64,000 bases of DNA from the NCBI GenBank assembly GCA_963931865.1, contig OZ007513.1, forward strand, positions 5,314,837 to 5,378,836. The letters run 5' to 3'. Below are positions 53,701 through 64,000 of the stretch, piece after piece. The stretch is from Axinella damicornis. Lineage: Eukaryota; Porifera; Demospongiae; Axinellida; Axinellidae. Numbering within the stretch: the stretch's first letter is position 1; the number at the start of each line of letters is the position of its first letter. The notes beneath the pieces are model-generated. The model was not told the origin of the DNA. It searched no databases and was given only the letters and a program-made list of their open reading frames with translations. The translations under genes were made by a program, and so were the position numbers.

Positions 53701-54842
53701 ATGTCTACGTTGCAGACGTCTACCAGAGAGGAACAGCTATTGGGGAGCATTAGGAACGCCCTAGAGACGAAGAAATATGCGGTGAGTGAGGTACCTCCGT
53801 ACATGTATCATGTAAACTTATGTTCAGAGCTTAATAACCATGATAACCTGGATGTCCCCCTCCCCTTGGACAGCTAGCCCTAGGACCACGCTTCTCCTTA
53901 GGACCAGCTGTCCCCCTTAATGCCTATATGCTACCATTTTTGTTCAACTATTTGGCAAGCTCCCCTCCCAATAGGAAGTTTCAGCAGCAACGTGATAAAA
54001 CATTTGTGCCATACAATTACAAGTATGTCCGAAAGTGCATGATGCACTTTTGCTGAATAATGTGGCAGTGGTTCATAGAAGAACTGATTGGATATCGATA
54101 TTAATTGACATACTCAATCTGTGACAATCCAACGGGGTGGGGGGACATCTGGTTCTAGGACTGTGCGTCTGAGGGGACTTCTGTTCTCAGTTCCTAGGAC
54201 CACATGTACAGCGGGGTCCTCCGACGCTGTACGTACATGTACAAGTGTACTAGTTGCTCTATGGGTTATTGCGTCCCCCTAGGACATGAATGTTATTGCC
54301 ATGGTGCCAATGCATCAGATGCATAACACAAGGAATAATTCAAGATGAAGGATATAGCATGCAAGATGCTGGCCTGGAATCTTACTGCTGCTAGAGCGGA
54401 TGGAGGTGTGGACTGGGTGTGGCTATAGTAGTAGGGGACGGCGGCCAACTTACTCAGGGTCGGGGCCTAGGCTCGCGTATCAAAAGAACAATAAGAGGCC
54501 TGCTTCTCCAACTGCAAACGAAGTCATGGTTGGCCATTTCAGGTTGCGAACGTTGAGGCCTGGGAACGAGGCTGTACCGTTAGTACAAATTAGAACTGTA
54601 TGGTAGCTACATGTATGCTCATTGTGAGGCGCTACTGTTGCCAAGCCGCGACTGTTACCAAGGCCGCGATATCGACGCGTTCGTATAGCCGCAGGGTCTG
54701 GAAACATGATAAATGTATTATACAGTGTGTACAGGGAAACATCACTCGGGTGTGGTGCGGCCCACCAATCAGAGCTGAATGAGCTCTCGGAGATCATAAC
54801 AGCAGAGCAGTTGGTGACATCACAGCTTGCCTCCAAGTTCAG
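53701..54842 (+). CDS. Unidentified gene, two 5' exons
   Basis: Exon 53701-53781 starts with ATG and encodes MSTLQTSTREEQLLGSIRNA then LETKKYA, ending at a strong GTGAGT donor. Exon 54775-54842 (LNELSEIITAEQLVTSQLAS, KFR) fits in phase and ends at GTGTGA. Both look helical and charged. I do not recognise the family. It is in the same direction as the exons at 56033 and 57441, but phases do not show that they belong together. Confidence 0.4.
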
Positions 54843-55124
54843 GTGTGAAGCTTGTCATACAGTGTCACATGCCTGGCTAGTAGTACATGTACATGTAGGA
54901 TGTGAATTATGGATTTGAGCTGGTGTTCATAGGGTTGTGTCTTTCGAATTCAAGATCTGAGTAGCATCTCACATCTGATATAAATTGCCTCTTTCCCAGG
55001 CCATGTATAGAGGCTTGTCCAGTTGTGTTATTGAGAATGATGCTGTGCGAAATGTTTTGGGAAATGTATACTTAAGCTCGCTAGCCAAATATCTCTGGTA
55101 CGAATTCAAGATCTGAGTAGCATC

Positions 55125-55688
55125 AAGGGCGCATCGAGCCGCCAAAGCGTCCAGGCATGCAACTTCCTATAGTGCACGTACATTGTATAGACAGCATAGT
55201 GCTGAGTGTTACTAAAAATAACGTTTCCGTTAAGCACGTGAAATTGCGTGCAAGGTTCGGTACGGACGTTCAACGGAACTTATTTCTTGGGCAAGGAAGA
55301 TGAGTGCTATCGATGTCGGTACAGAATCGCCATCCAAGTGATCTCTAGCCCAAGTACTTCTTCTAGTCCGGGTAGCTCTCCTACCAGTGTAGCAGGCCAA
55401 GATTTGGAGAAAGTATCGCCGGATGCAAACAACATTCGCCGCTCTCGACAACAGCACAACGGCTGTTGCGTAAGTTGGAGGGAGGGAATGATAGCATCGA
55501 AAGGAGCTCACGCTAGGTTGCTAGGTCCTCGTCAAAGACGCTACAGACGGAATATCAGCCATCTCGATCTAAGTACAAAAAGTGACTGCATAAGGGGTGC
55601 GCGTCTACGGTTCATGTGCTTATACAGTAACACTCAGCATTTTGCCGTCTACATACGTTGCATGCCTTTGGCGGCTCAATGCGCCCTT
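55125..55688. mobile_element. TIR element with AAGGGCGCAT ends and 9-bp target duplication
   Basis: AAGGGCGCATCGAGCCGCCA at the left and inverse TGGCGGCTCAATGCGCCCTT at the right, flanked by AGTAGCATC (55116-55124, 55689-55697). A nearby repeat at 54946-55058 retains the uninterrupted target GAGTAGCATCTCACATCTGA. Confidence 0.9.
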
Positions 55689-55834
55689 AGTAGCATCTCA
55701 CATCTGATGTAAATTGCCTCTTTCCCAGGCCATGTGTAGAGGCTGGTCCAGCTGTGTTATTGGTCCAGTCAAGAGCGCATACATGTAAGTAGGTCCCGCC
55801 CCCCGTGCGACCTACTTATGCGCTCTTGGTCCTG

Positions 55835-56015
55835 TGTTATTGAGAATGAAGCTGGTCTGAGAATGAAGCTGGTTTGAGAATGAGGCTGGTCCAGCTGCAC
55901 TTTTGAGAATGAGACTGGTCCAACTGCACTCTTGAGAATGAGGCTGGTCCAGCTGCACTCTTGAAAATGAGACTGGTCCAGCTGCACTTTTGAGGATGGA
56001 TTTGATTCAGCTGCA
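55835..56015. repeat. Tandem repeat of about 34 bp
   Basis: Four to five units of TTGAGAATGAGGCTGGTCCA, giving the serial ORF artefacts on the minus strand. Confidence 0.85.
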
Positions 56016-56032
56016 ACTCTTGTGTTTCCCAG

Positions 56033-56086
56033 GAGTCAGAAGTACTGGACAGCACAGCATTCCAGCTACTGATGCAGCTTTTACAG
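56033..56086 (+). CDS. Exon-like segment of unknown gene
   Basis: Eighteen codons ESEVLDSTAFQLLMQLLQ between TTTCCCAG and GTATGTG. Borders are canonical and the composition is protein-like; family not recognised. Confidence 0.35.
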
Positions 56087-56664
56087 GTATGTGTAATGCT
56101 ATGTGGAGAGGGAAGCAAAGAGTGGAAGAAATTTTATATGCCGTACGGCCCGGGCCTGCACCCTGTAACAAGAAATGTCGCTCAGAACACCAGACCCACT
56201 TCCCGCTTTTTAGGGTAGGTCTGGGAACGAGACTATGTTACCATGATATCAAAGTTTCGTTTATTACAATGTTTCTTGATGATGTGGTACAAGTACATGT
56301 ACACTGTACGTACATCTGTATCACACAGTGTTTGGGAGTACTCCTCTTGTCAATGGTGATCTGAAAAGTAGAACAGAAGAACAGAGGTGAGTGTACAGAC
56401 TTTTAAGTTATACAGAGTTGTGCATAAATCTATTGACTCAGCTAACACAATGTCCTCCAACTATTCTGCAAGCTCTTAACTTCTCTCTTTGATTATTTAG
56501 TCAACATATTACATTATGGTATGCCACCAGCAGTTCCCATGCTCCCTCCTAGATTGACATGATCATCACATGATCGGCACATATAGCTAACACTTGATAT
56601 ATATTCTCCTGATTTTCATGCATCTCTTCCAACAGTTCCACAAGCCCCCACCTTCACGAAACCC

Positions 56665-57035
56665 AACATGTTCGGACCCGGGCATGGGCTGGAAATCCAG
56701 CAAGCGGATGCATGCAATCAGGGAGCAGCAGTCAAAGCGGACGCAATCTGGTGAGCAGCAGTTGAAGCAGACGCAATCGGGGAGCAGCAGCCGAAGCGGA
56801 CACAATCGGGGAGCAGTTGAAGCGGATGCAATATGGAGCAGCAGCTGAAGCGGACGGAAGCTGCGAGCAGCAGCTGAAGCGGATGCAAACGGGGAGCAGC
56901 AGTTGAAGCGGATGTAATCGGGGAGCAGCAGCTCTGCACAGAGAGCTGTCCGGTGCTGGACTACTCACGGTAGGCGAACGAGGGGGGAAGTAGCTGAGCG
57001 AGTGATGTGAGTGAAGCTACATGTACTTGTATATA
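56665..57035. repeat. Second copy of the GCAGCAG minisatellite element
   Basis: Same unit, same leading segment (CATGGGCTGGAA near 56684 and CATGGCTGGAA near 37101) and same trailing CTCTGCACAGAGAGCT and AGGCGAACGAGG as at 37077-37480. Confidence 0.8.
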
Positions 57036-57440
57036 ATGTATGTAATGTTATGTTCTGTATGGATGGTACATGTATATACACTATCATGTGTCCCTAGTAA
57101 AGTGGAACCTGCCTGTATTGGTCACCTTGGGACCAGCATTTTTGGCCACCATAGACAGGCGGCTGGTCATTTGTACTGGATTAGTGCAAATGGGACCAGC
57201 AGTATGACCTCAACAGAGAGGAGGCTGCCATAAACACTGACCACTATAGACAGGTTCCATTGGTCCTTGGTCTCAGGCAAGAAGATCTACTGTTGAGTTT
57301 GTTCAGTTCAATCCATTCCGGATTTATCACTGCTCTATTCACACCCATGATCTAAATGTAGCTATTGAAAAGAAAACCTCTTTTTCATAACCAACCTTTC
57401 ACAAACACACACATCCATGCATGCAATCCTCTCGTTCAAG

Positions 57441-57565
57441 GTATGTCTTGGAGCACAATATCCCCATTGACACTACCTACTACCTGGAAAACCAGCTCTC
57501 CAAGCCACTGCTGAGGATATTTGAGCCCATCCTGGGAGATGGCCGAGCCAAATCTGAGCTACTCA
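57441..57565 (+). CDS. POLD1: DNA polymerase delta catalytic subunit, C-terminal exon, orphan
   Basis: Plus-strand exon with TTCAAG acceptor and GTAAGT donor, encoding [40 protein letters not shown] and L. This is the end of the polymerase domain just before the C-terminal zinc/iron-sulphur cysteine motifs. It matches POLD1 almost residue for residue. No neighbouring POLD1 exon is visible on this strand, and the POLD1 N-terminus lies 56 kb away on the other strand, so this is a stray exon, a second locus or a rearrangement. Confidence 0.85.
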
Positions 57566-57740
57566 GTAAGTTTGTGGGTTGTTGAACGTGGTCAGGGATA
57601 ATGTCGATTTCTCTGTGACCATTCACTATTGTTCTTTCTCTCCATTCTGTACCGCATAATATTATATACTCTTAACCTCCCCTCCCTCACCTTTCTCCTC
57701 TTCCTCTCATCATTTCTCCCTTCATACTTCCCTCCCTCCC

Positions 57741-57741
<1 letters not shown>

Positions 57742-57772
<31 letters not shown>
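57742..57772. repeat. Poly-C tract
   Basis: About 31 C within CCCT repeats. Confidence 0.9.
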
Positions 57773-57775
<3 letters not shown>

Positions 57776-57854
57776 CTCCCTCTCCTGGTTATGAAACAGC
57801 TCATTTGTATGCATGTATACACACACATGAGAGAGCCATTGTGACTAGTTTTCC

Positions 57855-58405
57855 AGGGGCGGCGGCACGGGGGGGGCAAGGGGGGCAAGCGCCCCCCCGA
57901 AATATATTTAGGGGGGGCATCGCCCCCCCTAACTCCTAGCAGCTAGCTACTATTAAACAGCCAACGGCTGCCCTATACTTAGTACTAGGCTGACTCGGCT
58001 AACCTTGTGTACGTACGATGTACGCGAATCGAGTTGCTGATCTGGCGCAAGTCCAGCTATCGACGTATAGCCAGCGACTGGCTAGCTAAAACCGAACGGC
58101 TTGGGAACGAGACCGCAATCTAGTATACGGTACCCGTGTACGTACGTATTACGTTCGTGAGCGAAATTTGAGCAAGAAAGCAGCACATGGCGGCCCCGGG
58201 ACCTGCAATCCTCGTACATCTGGAACTTGCAGTGCAAAAGCACGAAGGTGCCACGAGAGCCCATCCTGATAGCTGAAAAATGAAGGCGAAAAATTTTTTC
58301 CGCGCTTCACGCGGACTGATCGGCGCTACGCGCCTCTATGCACTGCCTACGGCAGCGTGTAATATTATCTTGCCCCCCCAATTGTAAATACGTGCCGCCG
58401 CCCCT
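57855..58405. mobile_element. hAT-like element with CAGGGGCGGCGGCACG ends
   Basis: CAGGGGCGGCGGCACGG at the left and inverse CGTGCCGCCGCCCCTG at the right, with GGGGGGC/GCCCCCC blocks inside both arms. CAGGGGCG ends are common among hAT elements. Flanks share only TTTTC, so the 8-bp duplication is not shown. Non-coding. Confidence 0.7.
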
Positions 58406-58539
58406 GTTTTCTACACGTCAGTGAAATATTTGTCCTCCCTCCCTCTCTCCATCCCTTCTCCATCCCTTCTCCCTCCCCCCCCCCCCCTCCCTCCCTCCCT
58501 GTCGAAGGCCACTGATTAAAGTACGTAGTTGCCTCTTCC

Positions 58540-59100
58540 CGTGTCCCCTTCCCGTGTGTACAAATGTCCTAAGCAGCAGGCATTTCTGGTGTTGGAAGAA
58601 GCCAATATTGCAGGATCTGTGTGGCCTGGAGGATGCGGATACTGGCACTGTCTCTGTGATGAACTCACCAGATCGCATCTCTGTCACAAGATCGATCAGA
58701 TTCTTGGACATAAACCATAGGCTAAAAGATCCTCTTTATGTGTTTATAGCTCACAGTCTTTATCTGTCCTTATTGATGCTAGTGATTTCCTATGGTCATG
58801 ATTGTTTTTGTTGTATGTCTTCTGCTCATGAATGTGATCATCTTGCGTGTGTGATGGCCTTTGTCAAAAATGTTTTGTCGACCACCTATGTGTTGGTTGT
58901 TAGTTAGCGAGTGGGAATGTGATGTACATTCTTTCAGGGATCAAGAAAACTGTATGATCAACAGATCATCAACTTCTCAGCTGCAAAGTAGGCTACGTTT
59001 CCCGTAATTTGAGAGCTTCAGGAGACTGCCCAAGTGATCAAGGACATTTTGTGCGGATCAAAATCCTTGTCACAGTACTTCTACAGGTTAGCTACAACTC
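58540..59100 (+). other. Possible short exons, unidentified
   Basis: Frames such as DLCGLEDADTGTVSVMNSPD (58600-58690) and QVIKDILCGSKSLSQYFYR (59040-59088, followed by GTTAGC) look protein-like, but no family was recognised and borders are weak. Confidence 0.25.
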
Positions 59101-59489
59101 TACAATAATGTGATGACTGTGCATACGAACTCTACCATACTGACAATGCTGACCAGATTCATAAATAGCTACTGTGACCATGGTGGCTGTCCCTGTAGGT
59201 TATCAATTCCGCATACAGGACAGTTGACATCTTCCTGCCTTCTCTACTTTTCTTCCCTCTCCTCTCCCACTCTCTTTCTTTTCTTACCTTCGACCAGATG
59301 GACTACTCAGCCAGAATCGGAGTCTCAAGACCAAAATGAACAATGGGGTCTAGCTAGGCACCATCCTACTTGCCTGTGCAACCAATTCGCAGTCAACTAT
59401 ACAAGGGCAGCAACAGAGGGAGCGCCAATGGAAGAGGCCTACCAGAGGAGGCCAACGGGATCGGTGACCGAAGAAAAACGACAGAGACA

Positions 59490-59822
59490 GAATCACGCTC
59501 ATCACAACCCACAGTTCACGCGTGCACAGGGAGTTACCCGCCAAATTTGAACAGCTGGCGGATGCCGACCAATCAGATCACTGCGTTGCCGGAGCGTGCA
59601 CACCAGCATGCACGCGTTTGCAGGCAGGCTCTGCCGCACCGGCATGCACGCGTTTGCAGGCAGGCTCTGCCAGTTCACGCTCATCACAATCCACAGTTCA
59701 CGCGTGCACAGGGAGTTACCCGCCAAATTTGAACAGCTGACGGATGCCGACCAATCAGATCACTGCGTTGCGGAGCGTGCACACCGGCATGCACGCGTTT
59801 GCTGGCAGGCTCTGCCAGTTTA
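59490..59822. repeat. Tandem duplication of about 200 bp
   Basis: Two units containing ACAGTTCACGCGTGCACAGG, AACAGCTG.CGGATGCCGACC and GCACGCGTTTGC.GGCAGG; the first also repeats the last part internally. ORFs across it follow the repetition. Confidence 0.85.
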
Positions 59823-59959
59823 TAAAGCGAGTCCAGTTGTGTTCAAGCCATTCGGGTTAGGTTTAGCTCGGGTGAGGTTAAGGTGAGGTGAGCCCTCACC
59901 CTAACTTTACCCTTGTTCAATACCTTTCACCGCCAGGGTAAGTTCAGGTATAGATAGCG

Positions 59960-60115
59960 GAGGTGGGAGCATGGTGGGTGGGGCTGGGGGGTGGGAGCAT
60001 GGGAGGGTGGGAGCTTGGGAGGGTGGGAGGATGGGAGGGTGGGAGCATGGGTGGGTGGGAGCATGAGGGTGGGGCTTGGGTGGGTGTGGGTAGGGTGGGT
60101 GGGTGCATGAGGGTG
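59960..60115. repeat. GGGTGGGAGCATGGGA minisatellite
   Basis: Short G-rich repeat of 10-20 bp units. Confidence 0.85.
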
Positions 60116-60536
60116 AGGCTGCTGTGTGGGGTTTGCTGTTATGACTACAGCAATTGTTTCAGGTATTGTTTCAGCAACAATAATATTATTGTAAGTGCTG
60201 AACTCTTGCTACAAGTTGCCTGAACATTGTCAAATCTATCCTCTGAATGTGATCAATGGAGCAATTATTAATGGTGAAGACTTTTATTCCATATCTGTAG
60301 CTGTGTTGTGCCCTTGGACGCAGTCTGTTGTACAGTAAGTGCACATTAATATTATAGGTAAGTCCAAGGAGCCCCTCATACCATGCAGGAGAAGAGGAGG
60401 TCATTGAAATGCAGTCGAATTTGGGGGAGAGATAGCTACTAGAATGTACATCGTCATTTGCTTGAAATCTTGTCTAGAATGAATTGTGCAAAACGTTGCA
60501 TTTTGGCGTGCATTTTGAAAGCTCTTCCTGTGCTTA

Positions 60537-60582
60537 GTGGTCGTTCCCAGGCTGCAACTGCCGACTGGGAACGAGGTTAGCG
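60537..60582. mobile_element. GTTCCCAGG-type hairpin upstream of SSX2IP
   Basis: TGGTCGTTCCCAGGCTGC ... GACTGGGAACGAGGTTA, 70 bp before the SSX2IP start codon. Confidence 0.6.
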
Positions 60583-60647
60583 CCGGCCGCCATTGGCCGC
60601 ATAGTATGGCGTGAGTCAATTCTGTCCTGTTTTCTTGTTTCGGAGTC

Positions 60648-62778
60648 ATGGCGGATTCCCCCTCAACTGTATCCGACCAGAGTGAAGACGGTGGTTTGCT
60701 TGAGAATGAATTTCACACACCAGGCGTTTCCAACGTCGAAGCAATACCTGCATCAGGTTGGCTCAAGTTTCGTGATTGGGGAATATAATATAGCTCTGAG
60801 GGTTAAATATTGGGCTAGCACACATTTACAACTGCACATCTGTTCAGGAGATACCACGTTTAGTTTTTGTCCTGTAGACCTGTAGTGCAACTTGCAGCTG
60901 ACGTCATCACCAAAAGGGGTGACACTCCCATATTCGCCGTAGTCACAGCTGCTTCCTTGGCTCATATTGTCCCTGTATAGAGTTGCTACGCATTCTTATT
61001 CTTCCGTATATCATCGGGTCAAGGGCAAAATGTGCACGTGGTCAATTTGTCAATGGTTGAAATACAACACAGTCAAACGGTCAAGAGCCTTTTTGTGATG
61101 CAGTCAAGTGCAAAAGTAACAGTATGCCACATTATACATAACATTTCACATCTCCAGGAGTTGCAGACCATTGGTATTCCGTCTGTCCTCGTGGGTAAGA
61201 GCACGCAGCCCGACACGGTACAGCTGGTGTGCTGCAACTGCACAGACACAGTACAATGAGCTCAAGGCATGGTACATGAGATTTGTCCGTAAAAGTTATA
61301 TACTTGTACCAGTATTTTCGTTGCCAGTAGAGGTATTTTTGTGAAGTGTAGGGGCACTAGCTTGTATTTGGAGGCTCAGCATTCTGTAGTTACGTAAACA
61401 AAGGGATCTGGGGTATGGTTGCTGTGTTTAATCCTCATGGTTTCAGACCTCCTCCATGTGCTGATACATAAGATAGAGAAATGGGAAGATTGGATAGGCC
61501 GTACATGTACCTATGCCAGTTGTAGGCGTGTGAGGTGTGTGTGATGGCTTGGAAGATGAGTTAGCTTGTATTTCATTTCATGCAAGTGTGAATGCTTCAG
61601 CCTTCAGCGAGCCAAGAGTGATGTGCTTCTTCACAAAGAAACACAAGACAGACTGAAGGTGACTGGCCTGATGTAAGAGTTGCGGTAATGTCAGCGGTAT
61701 CAGCTTCACCTGTGCTTCACACTGCCTTACAACCCTTGACATTTGTGAGATACGAAGCCCTCTGCAAGCTCCAGGTGGGAGTGGTTTAGGGACGAGGTGG
61801 GAGTGGCCTAAATGGGAGTGGCCTAGGTACAGTAACACAGTACACGTGAACCGCGTATAAAATTACACAGCTACATAAAAATAAGTATTTGGACCATAGC
61901 AATGTCCTCACTAGACACTGAAGTGATTTGTCTTTGCAGGAGGATCTGAAGGCAACAGAGAAAGAACTGACTACTCAAGAGCGAAAAGAGAGAGCTGTCT
62001 GAGAAATTCAAGTCCCTCTCCTCCGAACTGCGAGCTGAGCAGGAGGAGGTACGTGCAACTGTGTATTCTAATTTCCACTGTGCAGCTACCATCAGCAAAG
62101 TGTACGGTGGGTTGTGAGTAGTATATAATCATATGAAGTATGAGCATGTGGCCTCATCTGGTGTCTTGCTCAGACACTGTTGAGTTGGGTCAGGGTTGGA
62201 CAACCTTGGCCTCTATTCCTGGGACTGTTGGTGGCTCTGTACCAGAAGAAATGGTGTGACAGGGAGGTGTGGGTGGATGTCATCTACTGAGTGTCAATGG
62301 CTGTGGTCGCTCTTGGATGGCAATCATAGCACGCCTTCTCAAGATAGAATTTTAGACTATTAAATACACCATTGCTTTAGCTTAGCTCGACCTCCCACAC
62401 AGCCTGAGAAAGAGACTATGAAAGTTGGGTAGGTGAAATTAAACACAGAATTGGCTTGCAAGATTTCCAGGGAGTGGAGCATATTATTCAGGGATGGAGT
62501 GTGAAAAAATCGTAGCATGGCAAAGTGGGGGGCAAGAATCACTTTGCTTACAAGGTGAATGCCTCTCTCCCCCTCCCCCCTCCCGCCCTCCCCCTTCCCC
62601 CCTCTCCCTCCCTCCCCCCCTCCCCTCCCCCCCCAAAACCTGCTGTTAGTGTATGTCTTGTTGCCCATATCAGGTGCATCACCTGAAGCTGAGCTTACAG
62701 TACAAGAAGACTCAGTTCAGCCATGAGAGCAGGAAGAGGGAGAAGGAGTACGAGAGACTCAAGCAGAAACTAGGACAG
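60648..62778 (+). CDS. SSX2IP: SSX2IP / ADIP (afadin- and alpha-actinin-binding protein), 5' half
   Basis: Coiled-coil centrosome and adherens-junction adaptor. Exons: 60648-60756 (ATG; MADSPSTVSDQSEDGGLLEN), 61123-61194 (IIHNISHLQELQTIGIPSVL, matching the ISYLDQELTTFGFPSL-type motif near the N-terminus), perhaps 61447-about 61500 (DLLHVLIHKIEKW, weaker), 61940-62048 (EDLKATEKELTTQERK then SEKFKSLSSELRAEQEE) and 62674-62778 (LQYKKTQFSHESRKREKEYE, RLKQKLGQ; the family's CxxYxxLKxxL-like coil). Phases agree between first and second exons and between the last two once one surplus base in the GAGAGAG stretch near 61975 is discounted. The remaining exons lie beyond the window. Identification rests on the second and last exons. 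Confidence 0.75.
62560..62640. repeat. CCCT pyrimidine tract
   Basis: CTCCCCCTCCCCCCTCCCGC-type stretch just before the acceptor of the SSX2IP exon at 62674. Confidence 0.8.
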
Positions 62779-63117
62779 GTGGGTTTGTTCACATGTTCAA
62801 GTACATAGCTGCTTGTCGAGCAATACAACAATCGAAACTTTGTGTCAGTCTTATACGTAGCCTCATTCCCATACCATAATTATGAGAAATAGCCTGGCAA
62901 CTTTTGTGAGTTCAAACTGTAGACGGCTGTAAAGTTTGACGGGCACTGCACTTGCACCATTCAAGCAGTGAATATTGCATTGTAATATAGTTACGATTTT
63001 CCAGCTGCTGAGATGCTATTTAAAGTGCACCACCCTTCAACAGAAAACAAGGGGTTGGTGGGATTTGTTGGAGGACTGAGCCTGAGCTGAGCACCACTAG
63101 AGACTCTCACCTTACCA

Positions 63118-63183
63118 GTGCACTAGCCAGGCCCACACGTGGAATGCGGAAGTGGGCCTGGTGACACTTGGCAAAATTCCCGT
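63118..63183. mobile_element. Truncated long-type TAGCCTC element
   Basis: GGCCCACACGTGGAATGCGG, GGGCCTGGTGACACTTGGCA and AAATTCCCGTA of the 27.66 kb family, then unrelated sequence. Confidence 0.7.
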
Positions 63184-63335
63184 AGGGGGGTAGGGAAGAT
63201 AGGAGAGGAGTGGAAAAGTGGAGGGGGATTTGATGGTAAAATTAATCGGAAAGAATGTATTCACTCCCCTTAGTCCTTTCCCCCTGGTTCCCAGTCCCAC
63301 AACAAACTTTTCCTCGCTTGCAGTACTTGCAGGAG

Positions 63336-63435
63336 TAGCCTCATTCCCATGCCTTCCGCACCTCCAGTTTTTTGATCGTTTGCATACTGCAAGCGATCAA
63401 AAAATGGAGGTGCGGAAGGCCTGGGAACGAGGCTA
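63336..63435. mobile_element. TAGCCTC-family hairpin with 8-bp target duplication
   Basis: TAGCCTCATTCCCATGCC ... GGCCTGGGAACGAGGCTA around ATCGTTTGCATACTGCAAGC, flanked by TGCAGGAG (63328-63335, 63436-63443). Confidence 0.85.
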
Positions 63436-63442
63436 TGCAGGA

Positions 63443-63760
63443 GGGCCTGGTACATTTCCCCACGTGAGTGACGTCAAGACAGTGGAAATACGTGGGTGTG
63501 CTGGGTCTCAGGACAGCAAGAGAAACGAAGGTACCAGGTAACATACCACACGTATCTAGCTAGCGGGACGACTGTCATACTCACCGAGCGTTGAACGTGT
63601 AGATAGATGCATGGTTGAATATCACGCGAAACGTAGTGTCCTCGTTCTGAAAATTTGCCATTTGTGGATTACATCATGCTAATGTGAGGATATGTACCAG
63701 GCCCTCGTGTTTCCGTACTGCAAGCGACGAAAAGCTGGGCATGGGGCTGGCCACTAGAAT
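63443..63760. mobile_element. Fragment of the 10.7 kb-type TAGCCTC element
   Basis: GGGCCTGGTACATTTCCCC, CGAGCGTTGAACGTGTAGAT and GTACCAGGCCCTC correspond, in inverted order, to the interior of 10707-11083. The preceding hairpin lies in or next to its left arm. Confidence 0.7.
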
Positions 63761-64000
63761 GCCACTGTTTGGTACTAAATGAACTGTCAATCCGGGTGCT
63801 TCCCTTATTCTCTGTGCGGGATGGTTTACCAGTCGGGACGAACCAGGTAGAAGTGGCTTGCCATAGACGTACCACATCCACCTACCAAACTCAGCCAGTA
63901 CCAATTAGTCAACTGAAAAACTCGTATCAGAGTGTTCAATTTTAGTAAGAACCCAGAGGTGAAAGTTAGACCCTCTCTCGCACAGTTTTGTCCCGTTACA

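Overview
The window is eukaryotic, animal-type genomic DNA. Genes are split into short GT..AG exons of conserved animal proteins, spread through a sea of small terminal-inverted-repeat (TIR) transposons. Recognisable gene pieces are POLD1, VWA8, a NET1/ARHGEF3-type RhoGEF, RPLP1, USP24, DUS3L and SSX2IP/ADIP. Transposon and domain families (CARF-like/SWIM, CXXC, OTU, hAT, MULE, piggyBac-like) and the repeat style suggest an early-branching marine animal. A sponge is my best guess, but this is inference and no single feature proves it.

Layout. 0-2.6 kb: a GTGAG-type minisatellite, then the damaged N-terminal exon of POLD1 (minus) and a VWA8 exon (minus). 2.6-11 kb: transposon remnants and TIR elements. 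11.6-12.5 kb: two upstream VWA8 exons. 13.1-15.0 kb: hAT remnant and a foldback element. 15.4-20.8 kb: a RhoGEF gene on the minus strand, with ten exons that read as a continuous DH domain and the start of a PH domain. 21-28 kb: stacked TIR elements and a second, degenerate copy of part of the RhoGEF gene carrying a MULE insertion. 28.3-30.65 kb and 32.8-34.2 kb: two plus-strand genes that share an almost identical CXXC zinc-finger module. The first joins it to a CARF-like domain and a SWIM zinc finger, the second to an OTU protease domain. 34.5-35.6 kb: a decayed F-box/LRR gene. 38-45.6 kb: RPLP1 exon and USP24 exons (minus), with a transposon-derived zinc-finger gene (plus) between them. 47-52 kb: TIR elements. 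51.9-52.8 kb: DUS3L (minus) with one exon inverted. 53.7-56.1 kb: unidentified plus-strand exons. 57.4 kb: an orphan C-terminal POLD1 exon (plus). 60.6-62.8 kb: 5' half of SSX2IP (plus), running off the right edge.

The host genes are unrelated housekeeping genes and do not form a functional unit. Two themes stand out. First, several conserved exons contain single-base indels, an inverted fragment or missing segments, which could be real decay or assembly/consensus error. Second, a dominant transposon superfamily has ends TAGCCTCGTTCCCAGG and 8-9 bp target duplications that can be read directly at many copies, including two sites where elements sit back to back and share target duplications. 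The most unusual coding feature is the CXXC module shared between a SWIM-type and an OTU-type protein gene.
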